Source of the DNA: Fidelibacterota bacterium
Lineage (GTDB): Bacteria > Fidelibacterota > UBA2242
DNA length: 11,623 bases
Assembly (NCBI GenBank): GCA_003527965.1
Contig: DPVY01000025.1
Location: forward strand, 1 to 11,623
Direction of reading: 5' to 3'
A model generated the notes under the pieces. The model was not told where the DNA came from and did no database searches. It saw only the letters and a list, made by a program, of their open reading frames with translations. The first letter of the stretch is position 1; every line of letters starts with the position of its first letter. Made by a program: the position numbers and the translations under genes. This document shows positions 1 through 6,277 of this stretch, in pieces.

Positions 1-28
1 GCTATTTAAATGCTTTAACCCTCTATTT

Positions 29-1519
29 TTAATTATCGTTAGAAAGCAGGGCGTTCACAAAACTGTTCGGTTCAAATTCGATCAAATCATTAATTTGTTC
101 GCCAATCCCCAAATACCGGATCGGGATATTAAATTTATGATGAATTGCTAAAACGACGCCCCCTTTTGCCGTACCGTCAAGTTTAGTTAAAATAATGCCC
201 GTAATTCCGACAGAGTTCATGAACTCCCGCGCCTGGGCAATTCCGTTCTGACCGGTGTTGCCATCCAGCACCAGCCAGATATCGTGAGGTGCGTCCGGAA
301 TCAGTTTAGCAATCACTCTTTTGATTTTAGCCAATTCTTCCATCAGGTTTGATTTGGTATGAAGCCGACCGGCTGTGTCAATCAATACAACATCCTGTCC
401 CCTGGACTGAGCCGATTTTACGGCGTCAAAAACAACCGATGAGGGGTCTTTGCCCTTTGGATTTCCCATAAAACCCACCTGAGCACGGTCTGCCCATACC
501 TTGAGCTGGTCATAAGCAGCTGCACGAAACGTATCCGCCGCAACCATTAAAACGCGCCGACCTTCACCTTTAAATTTATAAGCCAATTTCCCTATAGTAG
601 TGGTTTTTCCGGTGCCGTTCGCTCCTACAAACAAAATAATCCTGGGTTTTGATTCTGTCTCGGAAATTTCAATCTCGGTTTTAATCAGGGATTTTATTTC
701 GGATTTTAAAATATCTTCCAGCTTTTCTGCTTTTTTTCGGTCAATATTTTTCAGGCGGGCAACGAGAACTTCCGTAAGCTCCACGCCCAAATCAGTAGCG
801 AGCAGGGTTTCTTCAATGGAGGTCAGGATATCCTCATCTATACGGAAGAATTTCCCGAGAAGCGGTAAGCGCGACGCGATGCTATATTCGGTTTTTTTCA
901 GTCCCCGGGAAAGTTTGGAAGTTCGGTCATATTCTCCGGTTTTTTTTTTAAAGCAGGCAATCTGGTGAAAAAAACTATAACCGTAATTTACCCAGGATAT
1001 AAATAAGAGGAAGATGGAGAGCCACATGATCGGACCGATCCACTTCCCAACGGCATTGGAATAAATAAATGCAAGAACCGTTGCGGTAGTAAAAAATACT
1101 GCCACTTTCCCAAGTTTATTGGCTACCGGTGTAATCTTGCAATTGTTTAGTAAGTAGACCCCCATCAATACAATCGTCAAATCACGCATTGCCAGAATAA
1201 TAAAATAAAACATCGGCATTCTATCGGTGAATATAAGAAAGGACATCACACTAAAAATCACTATCTTGTCGGCAATGGGATCAAGGACTTTCCCTATCTC
1301 GGTAATTTCATTACTTACCCGCGCCAGCCAGCCATCCAAAGTATCGGAAACGATGGCAATCAGAATAAAGACCAAGGCAATATCACCCTTGCCTGCTCTC
1401 AGAAAATAGATAATCGGCAATGCCATAAAAGCACGTAGAATTGAAATAATATTAGAGATCGTCACAACGCGATCGGGGTGCATCGCTTCGTATTTCCGCC
1501 TGAATTTACTTCTCTTCAA
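29..1519 (-). CDS. pgsA-ftsY: PgsA-FtsY fusion: CDP-alcohol phosphatidyltransferase joined to SRP receptor GTPase
   Basis: One uninterrupted 496-residue frame holds two full proteins. Residues about 15-187 are a CDP-alcohol phosphatidyltransferase with several hydrophobic segments and the complete signature D59-x2-D62-G63-x2-A66-R67-x8-G76-x3-D80-x3-D84. Its size and the later MRD (111-113) fit PgsA, which makes phosphatidylglycerol-phosphate from CDP-diacylglycerol and glycerol-3-phosphate. Residues about 195-496 are an FtsY NG domain: N-domain helices, G1 GANGTGKTTT (299-308), DTFRAAA (329-335), DTAGR (381-385), TKLDGTAKGG (445-454) and GIGEQINDL near the end. FtsY docks SRP-ribosome complexes at the membrane. 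The usual acidic FtsY A domain is absent; the PgsA part would serve as anchor, with the NG domain in the cytosol. The start is TTG at 1519, with AGAGGA 11 bases upstream; ATG at residue 13 is an alternative. It is the last visible gene of the block, 19 bases after the second ECF ATPase. PgsA substrate choice is inferred; the FtsY assignment is firm. Confidence 0.93.
   Translation of the reverse strand: MKRSKFRRKYEAMHPDRVVTISNIISILRAFMALPIIYFLRAGKGDIALVFILIAIVSDTLDGWLARVSNEITEIGKVLDPIADKIVIFSVMSFLIFTDRMPMFYFIILAMRDLTIVLMGVYLLNNCKITPVANKLGKVAVFFTTATVLAFIYSNAVGKWIGPIMWLSIFLLFISWVNYGYSFFHQIACFKKKTGEYDRTSKLSRGLKKTEYSIASRLPLLGKFFRIDEDILTSIEETLLATDLGVELTEVLVARLKNIDRKKAEKLEDILKSEIKSLIKTEIEISETESKPRIILFVGANGTGKTTTIGKLAYKFKGEGRRVLMVAADTFRAAAYDQLKVWADRAQVGFMGNPKGKDPSSVVFDAVKSAQSRGQDVVLIDTAGRLHTKSNLMEELAKIKRVIAKLIPDAPHDIWLVLDGNTGQNGIAQAREFMNSVGITGIILTKLDGTAKGGVVLAIHHKFNIPIRYLGIGEQINDLIEFEPNSFVNALLSNDN
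940..949 (-). repeat. A10 homopolymer at the PgsA/FtsY junction
   Basis: The plus strand carries ten T in a row, read as AAA AAA AAA A on the coding strand (Lys191-193 plus the first base of Thr194). It lies exactly between the last PgsA membrane segment and the first FtsY residues. Losing one A gives a 13-residue tail after the lysines (PENMTELPNFPGD) and then a stop; gaining one gives NRRI and then a stop. Either shift would therefore produce a PgsA of normal length. It is a possible slippage site and also a possible sequencing-error site. Confidence 0.9.
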
Positions 1520-1530
1520 AATGCCCTGGC

Positions 1531-1536
1531 TCCTCT
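1531..1536 (-). promoter_or_regulatory. Ribosome binding site supporting the TTG start of pgsA-ftsY
   Basis: AGAGGA on the minus strand lies 11 bases before the TTG at 1519, just after the stop of the upstream ATPase gene. The spacing is slightly long. The internal ATG at residue 13 has AGGCGG about 12 bases upstream, so the exact start is not settled. Confidence 0.4.
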
Positions 1537-1538
1537 AT

Positions 1539-2285
1539 TTATATATCTGAAAAACAATAAACCTTTTCAAACGAATGAATTCCAACCTGTTCTTTTATGG
1601 CGTGTTGGGCATTCAACTCTTCCAAATCACCGCTAAAAATAAGGCTTCCATGCTGTAATATCCAAAATTGGCGACAAATTTTTCTAATTAAATTAAAATC
1701 ATGGGAAACTATCAGCACATGATAATTTTCCTGAAAGTCTTTTATAACACTACATAACTGCTGTTTCCCTTTTGGACCCATACCGATGGTCGGTTCATCC
1801 ATAATTAATAGATCCGGCGACAATGACAGGCTCAAGGCAAGCGCAAAACGGCGCAGCTCACCACCACTCAGTTCAAAGCCGCTTTTATTTTCAATTTTTT
1901 GATAATCAAGAGAAAATTTATGCAGATAATCAATCAGCCGAAACTTAATCTCTTCACCGAGTGGATGTTGAGCCATTATTTGCTTTAGCGTATCGCTTAC
2001 CCGTACACCGAGAAATATTTTCTCGGGAAATTGCGGTGAATAGACCACCGCCGGTTTTGCCAATGTCCCATTCAGCTTTACTAAACTAAAATCCCCGGAC
2101 TGCGGTTTGATAATTCCTGCCAATATTTTACATAATGTCGTCTTCCCGGAGCCTGATAATCCATATAGCCCCAGGGGACCGTTGAAGCAATAAGCCAGAT
2201 CCTTTATTATCAGTCTAAACCGGTCATTCAAATGGAATTGATGACAAACATCGGTTATTTCTATTCTAATATCAGGCTTTGCCAT
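1539..2285 (-). CDS. ecfA2: ECF-type ABC transporter ATPase, second subunit (EcfA2-like)
   Basis: An ABC ATPase of 248 residues, a normal length for an energy-coupling-factor ATPase. Walker A is GLSGSGKTT (42-50), the Q-loop is SPQFPEKIF around Gln85, the signature is LSGGE (139-143), Walker B is LLIMDEP with Glu164, and the H-loop is VSHD with His195. The PEKIF stretch after the Q-loop resembles ECF/CbiO ATPases, which power vitamin or metal uptake together with a T protein and an S protein. All catalytic motifs are intact. The frame extends upstream to a GTG at 2318, but that has no ribosome site and would deepen the overlap. ATG at 2285 starts right at the first beta strand and overlaps the upstream ATPase by 14 bases, implying coupled translation. 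No T or S gene is visible, so the substrate is unknown. Confidence 0.85.
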   Translation of the reverse strand: MAKPDIRIEITDVCHQFHLNDRFRLIIKDLAYCFNGPLGLYGLSGSGKTTLCKILAGIIKPQSGDFSLVKLNGTLAKPAVVYSPQFPEKIFLGVRVSDTLKQIMAQHPLGEEIKFRLIDYLHKFSLDYQKIENKSGFELSGGELRRFALALSLSLSPDLLIMDEPTIGMGPKGKQQLCSVIKDFQENYHVLIVSHDFNLIRKICRQFWILQHGSLIFSGDLEELNAQHAIKEQVGIHSFEKVYCFSDI

Positions 2286-2988
2286 CGGACATTCCAAAAT
2301 ACTTAATATAATCCTCACTGCTGCCGGTAAAAATTACCCGCCCTTCATCCAAGTGAATCACATAATCCGCCATTTTAATCTCATGATCTTCCTGTGTTAT
2401 CCAGAGAATACTGACCTTTTTTTTTCTCAACTCATCAATTTTCTGATATAACTGAATCTGCGTAAAAATATCCAGGAACGCACAGGGCTCATCCAAAACC
2501 AACACATCCGGTTGACTGATCATCATGCCCGCCAGAGCAAGGCGCTGTTTTTCTCCACCGGATAAATTATTCGGAGAATCTGATTTCCTCCTTAACAGAC
2601 CAATTTCTGTCAGTGACAGTTTAACTTTTTCCTTCATTACAGCAGGGTCAACATTGCGGTTTTCAAGATTAAAGGCAACTTCACGCTCAATATTGAAGTG
2701 CACAAATTGGTCATCGGGATTTTGAAACAGATAGCCGAAATGCACCCTGGAATTCGGAATCTCATTCCTCGGAAATTCATTTCTCGGAAATTCATTTCTT
2801 TGAAAGACTATCCTTCCGCTTTCCGGCTTGATGAGACCGGAAATTAATTTTGCGAGAGAGGTTTTCCCGGATCCGCTATTTCCCGTAATCGCCACCCATT
2901 TTTGGAGCGGAATTGATAAATTTACATCCTGAAATAAAGGCGGGTTGTCTCTATACCGAAAATTCAGATTCGATATCTCTATTCTCAT
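2272..2988 (-). CDS. ecfA1: ECF-type ABC transporter ATPase, first subunit (EcfA1-like)
   Basis: An ABC ATPase of 238 residues. Walker A is GNSGSGKTS (36-44), the Q-loop is FQNPDDQF (88-95, Gln89), a hallmark of ECF/CbiO ATPases, the signature is LSGGEKQR (142-149) and Walker B is VLVLDEP (162-168, Glu167). Two things are odd. First, the H-loop reads WITQEDHE, with Gln199 where the family normally has His; the codon is CAG, one base from CAT/CAC. Second, residues 64-78 are a triplicated RNEFP/RNEFP/RNEIP inserted between the early strands and the Q-loop. The ATG at 2988 overlaps the waaA stop as ATGA, with GGAG six bases upstream. The protein probably pairs with the next ATPase as an EcfA1-EcfA2 heterodimer on the inner face of the membrane. 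Transport substrate cannot be told. Confidence 0.87.
   Translation of the reverse strand: MRIEISNLNFRYRDNPPLFQDVNLSIPLQKWVAITGNSGSGKTSLAKLISGLIKPESGRIVFQRNEFPRNEFPRNEIPNSRVHFGYLFQNPDDQFVHFNIEREVAFNLENRNVDPAVMKEKVKLSLTEIGLLRRKSDSPNNLSGGEKQRLALAGMMISQPDVLVLDEPCAFLDIFTQIQLYQKIDELRKKKVSILWITQEDHEIKMADYVIHLDEGRVIFTGSSEDYIKYFGMSDGKA
2755..2799 (-). repeat. Three tandem 15-base units inside ecfA1
   Basis: The first two units on the coding strand are identical (agaaatgaatttccg). The third differs at three of 15 bases. Each unit codes for five residues (RNEFP, RNEFP, RNEIP), so changes in copy number keep the frame. The array lies in the loop before the Q-loop. Confidence 0.95.
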
Positions 2989-4265
2989 TCATTCTCCAGA
3001 ATCTCTTTCACCGTCCGGGCTGATGCGCCCATATTATCCATGATAATTTTCCGGGATGAATGAGACGCTTTTTCGCAGGCATCTGAATTTTTAATTAAGT
3101 TCTTTATGATTTTGTAGATGTGCCTTTCGTCTAAACATGAAAATCCGCCCCCGGATTCGACTAATAATTCCGCTTCACGGGAATTATGGTAATTTGGTCC
3201 AAATAATACCGGCAGACCGGCAACCGCCGGTTCCATAACATTATGTACCGAGTTTCGAAAACCGCCACCCACAAAAGCCACCCGGGCTTGATGATAAAGC
3301 TCGGCGAGTATTCCAATGCGGTCAATCAGGATAATGCGCTCACGAACAGGAGTGGCTTTTATTTGACTTAAGCGAATCGTTGGAAAATTTTCACCAATAA
3401 AGTGATCTTCCAGCATTTCCAGAGCATATTCATGCGGTTCATGGGGTGCTAAAATACAACGAAAGTTACTAAATTCATTTAAAACTTTCACCACTGCCGG
3501 TAATACATGTTTGGCATCCTGAGGCCAGATGCTGCCCACGATAAATATAAAACCGTCATCGAATAACTTCGGAATATCCATTGCTATCCGTCTCTTTGCC
3601 CGCTCGATTACCTGATCGTAACGGGTATCGCCCAGGGTTAGTAATTTTATCGGAACGCTTCCGGTCAGACGGAGGACGGACTTTCGGTCTTTTTCAGAGA
3701 TGGCAAAAATATAATCCAGGGATCGATAGAGCGCCCGAAAAAAATCCCTTACAAGAGGCTTAAATTTAGAACTATTTTCACGAATCCGGGCAGACATCAG
3801 ATAGGTAGAAACATGGTGCCGTTTGGCGTTTATAATTAAATTTGGCCATAATTCATAGGTGACAAAAATAATCTTTTGGGGCTTCAATTTCTGAATAAAT
3901 TTGCGGGTGCGTAAAAAAGTGTCGAAAGGCAAGTAGATCATCAGAGCCACTTCCGGCAGGCGCTCGGCATGACTGAAACCGCTTGGTGAGGTAAAACTGG
4001 CGACAATCAATGCATCGGGGCGAATTGCCTTCAGTCCGCGAATAACCGGCTTAGCCTGTTCAAACTCACCCAGCGATGCCGAATGGATCAGGAAGACCGG
4101 TTTGGATGGATGCTTCTCACGAAAACGCTTCAGGTTATACCAGCTCGCTTTGCGACCATAAATACCTTCTTTCATTTTTTCATTAAACAACGCATAAATC
4201 TGGATGGATAAAAACCCCAGAGGAACAATAATTACGTTATACAGAAAAATCCAAATAATGGTCAC
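2985..4265 (-). CDS. waaA: 3-deoxy-D-manno-octulosonic acid (Kdo) transferase
   Basis: This enzyme moves Kdo from CMP-Kdo onto lipid A precursor at the cytoplasmic face of the inner membrane. The 426 residues match the normal length. An N-terminal hydrophobic segment (about 3-25) is the usual membrane anchor. HSASLGE (61-67) carries the expected catalytic base Glu67. TSPSGF (92-97), the ELWPN motif (138-142) and SARIRENS (158-165) complete the N-terminal lobe. GGGFRNSVHNVMEPAVAG (333-350) and LFGPNYHNSREAE form the CMP-Kdo-binding C-terminal lobe. The start codon is GTG at 4265, overlapping the stop of the upstream glycosyltransferase as GTGA, with GGAG seven bases upstream. Its stop overlaps the next ATG by four bases. 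Presence of this gene argues for an LPS outer membrane. Whether it adds one or more Kdo residues cannot be told. Confidence 0.95.
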   Translation of the reverse strand: MTIIWIFLYNVIIVPLGFLSIQIYALFNEKMKEGIYGRKASWYNLKRFREKHPSKPVFLIHSASLGEFEQAKPVIRGLKAIRPDALIVASFTSPSGFSHAERLPEVALMIYLPFDTFLRTRKFIQKLKPQKIIFVTYELWPNLIINAKRHHVSTYLMSARIRENSSKFKPLVRDFFRALYRSLDYIFAISEKDRKSVLRLTGSVPIKLLTLGDTRYDQVIERAKRRIAMDIPKLFDDGFIFIVGSIWPQDAKHVLPAVVKVLNEFSNFRCILAPHEPHEYALEMLEDHFIGENFPTIRLSQIKATPVRERIILIDRIGILAELYHQARVAFVGGGFRNSVHNVMEPAVAGLPVLFGPNYHNSREAELLVESGGGFSCLDERHIYKIIKNLIKNSDACEKASHSSRKIIMDNMGASARTVKEILENE

Positions 4266-5296
4266 TTCTTTTCTCCGTCTAACACAAATTGAGCTGCTCG
4301 GAAAATCTCATCAACGGATATATTTTCCAGACAGTATTGACGCTTACGATAGCACTTCCTATCGCCTTTTTGTGAACAGGGACGACACCATAATTGTTGC
4401 TGAATGGATTGACTGCCGGGTCCAAACGGTCCCGCTCCGGTTTCCCGCGATGTTGGTCCCAAAATCATAATTAGCGGTGTTCCCACCGCTTCGGCGGCAT
4501 AGCTTAAACCTGTATCATTGCCAATGACAAGAGAACTTTTTGAGAGAATTGCAATAGATTCGTCCAACGTTGTCTCACCAATCAGGAAAATATTCTTTGA
4601 GTCCTTCGTTGCGGAAAATTCGGTCAGATAATGATCCTTTTTCCCACCAAGCCAGACTATCTGAACATTATATTTTTCAATGATTCGCCGGCTTAACTCC
4701 CGGTATTTATTTATAGAATAACGTTTATTCGCCCAGGCTGCCACCGCTAACAACACCACAAAAGGCTGGTGAACATTCCGTTTCGCTAATATTTCATCAG
4801 CACGTTGCCCGGCGTTGTCACTTAAAAATATCTCCGGCATCAGAGCGGCATTTGAAATCTTTAAAGGTTTCAGTACTTTAAAATACTCGCTAAGTAAAGT
4901 GAAATCTTTTCGAAATAAATTGATGTAGAAATAAAATAAAAAAAATCGTTTCAAGCGGGGTTTGCGAAACCTGAGCAGCGAAGATCTCCGTAAATAATGC
5001 CCAAGCACCCGGCTCCGCAGATTGTTATGCATATCGATATAAATATTGTATTCTTCTGCTGCTAATTTACGGCACAGCTCCCGCCAGCCCCGGAAACCTG
5101 ATTTGGCACCGAAGACCAACAGATTGGAAATAAAGGGATTATTTTCAAGTAAGGATTGAAATTCGGTTTTTATCAGATAATCAATTTGAGCCGTGGGATA
5201 ACGCTCACGCAGCGCCCGGAAAATTGGCGTCATTACAATTATATCCCCCAGAGAGCTTAAACGGACAACCAGAATTTTCTGCGGAATTTTCAACAA
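4262..5296 (-). CDS. Glycosyltransferase family 9 (heptosyltransferase-like)
   Basis: A GT9 protein of 344 residues, probably adding heptose or a related sugar to the LPS inner core, consistent with waaA directly after it. The N-terminus LVVRLSSLGDIIVMTPIFRAL (9-29) is the family opening motif. Other family features are KRYS (191-194) in the central nucleotide-sugar site and GNDTGLSYAAEAVGTP (259-274) with the conserved Asp261. Four cysteines near the C-terminus (304, 307, 315, 322) match the Cys cluster frequent in this family. At position 266 a Tyr stands where E. coli WaaC and WaaF have His. The start is TTG at 5296 followed by a second TTG, two bases after the stop of the polyprenyl synthase gene, with AGGAAAG about 12 bases upstream. 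The exact acceptor and donor are unknown, so no WaaC or WaaF name is given. Confidence 0.9.
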   Translation of the reverse strand: MLKIPQKILVVRLSSLGDIIVMTPIFRALRERYPTAQIDYLIKTEFQSLLENNPFISNLLVFGAKSGFRGWRELCRKLAAEEYNIYIDMHNNLRSRVLGHYLRRSSLLRFRKPRLKRFFLFYFYINLFRKDFTLLSEYFKVLKPLKISNAALMPEIFLSDNAGQRADEILAKRNVHQPFVVLLAVAAWANKRYSINKYRELSRRIIEKYNVQIVWLGGKKDHYLTEFSATKDSKNIFLIGETTLDESIAILSKSSLVIGNDTGLSYAAEAVGTPLIMILGPTSRETGAGPFGPGSQSIQQQLWCRPCSQKGDRKCYRKRQYCLENISVDEIFRAAQFVLDGEKK

Positions 5297-5298
5297 AT

Positions 5299-6276
5299 CT
5301 AATTAATTCTTTCCTGGTTAAATTCGATAAAACCGAGTAATGATTGCTTAATATCGGAATCGTGGAAACCGGCAAGAGATTCGCACGCCTTCTCCGATAT
5401 TTCCTTCAATTTTTGTTTGGTATATTCAACACCGCCGGATTCCAAAATGAGGTTATTGATTTCTTTAACATCATCAGGCTGTAATCCGATCTTAATCAGA
5501 TTCCGAATTCGACGGTTCTCAGCGGAAGACAGTTTGTTTAAGGTATGGATCAGCGGTAAGGTTATCAGATTTGATTTAAGATCCCGCCCAATGGGCTTGC
5601 CAATACTCTCCTCGGTGGCGGTATAGTCAAATAAATCATCTTTTACCTGGAAAGCCAGCCCGAGGTATTTACCAAATTTGTATAATACATCAGCCTTTTC
5701 CTGATCTGCCCCAACCGTCAATGCCCCAACTTTACAGCTGGTCGCAAATAGTGAAGCGGTTTTCAGCCAGATCATGCGAAAATAATTTTCCTCATCCATG
5801 CCATTGTTAGAGCTCTTCTCCAACTGGAGAATTTCACCTGAACTTAGCGCTTCGGAAGTCCTGGACAACAGTTCCAGAGCTTCAAAATCACGGATCCGCA
5901 ACATATTCGTGAGAGACCGGCTGAATAGAAAATCTCCGATTAAAACCGAGACTTTATTCTTCCAAACCGCATTGACCGACGGTTTCCCACGGCGAGTCAG
6001 GGCTTCATCGATAATATCATCATGAATCAGGGTGGCAGTGTGGAGTATTTCTACCAGGCTGGCGGCAATGATAGTATTTTCACCCGGTAATCCGCAAAGT
6101 TTTGCCGATAATAGAACCAACAAAGGACGGATCCGCTTGCTTTTTTGATTGAGTATATATTGAGATATCTCTTTAATTAAACTAATATCGGATTGCAGAG
6201 CAGACGTAAATTCCTTTGTGAATAATTCAAACTCATTCTGAACTGGCTTACCTAATTTTTTGATTGTGGTTGACAT
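5299..6276 (-). CDS. ispB: Long-chain all-trans polyprenyl diphosphate synthase
   Basis: It extends farnesyl diphosphate with isopentenyl diphosphate to a long prenyl chain, most likely for the quinone tail. With the start at 6276 the protein has 325 residues. It shows KRIRP (47-51) for substrate phosphate binding, the first Asp-rich motif HDDIIDE (85-91), SGEILQLE (146-153) and the second motif KDDLFDY (212-218). The residue five before the first Asp motif is Ala, a small side chain typical of long-chain enzymes (octaprenyl or heptaprenyl) rather than farnesyl or geranylgeranyl synthases. The frame runs upstream to 6318 inside tatC, but the ATG at 6276 has AAAGGA four bases upstream and starts one base after the tatC stop. 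Chain length is inferred, so the ispB symbol is tentative. Confidence 0.9.
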   Translation of the reverse strand: MSTTIKKLGKPVQNEFELFTKEFTSALQSDISLIKEISQYILNQKSKRIRPLLVLLSAKLCGLPGENTIIAASLVEILHTATLIHDDIIDEALTRRGKPSVNAVWKNKVSVLIGDFLFSRSLTNMLRIRDFEALELLSRTSEALSSGEILQLEKSSNNGMDEENYFRMIWLKTASLFATSCKVGALTVGADQEKADVLYKFGKYLGLAFQVKDDLFDYTATEESIGKPIGRDLKSNLITLPLIHTLNKLSSAENRRIRNLIKIGLQPDDVKEINNLILESGGVEYTKQKLKEISEKACESLAGFHDSDIKQSLLGFIEFNQERIN

Positions 6277-6277
6277 T

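Noticed and set aside
1..28. Next operon gene at the left edge
   Set aside because: Only 28 bases follow the pgsA-ftsY stop; they contain an AGAGGG that could be a ribosome site, but no clear start codon is visible.
600..968. 122-codon open frame on the plus strand opposite ftsY
   Set aside because: It lies opposite a highly conserved GTPase domain and has a serine- and arginine-rich, low-information translation; a shadow.
2286..2318. Longer N-terminus of the second ECF ATPase from a GTG
   Set aside because: No ribosome site precedes it, it lies wholly within the upstream gene, and the ATG at 2285 already starts at the first conserved strand.
4204..4470. 88-codon open frame on the plus strand across the GT9-waaA junction
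   Set aside because: Antisense to two solid genes, with no domain or ribosome site.
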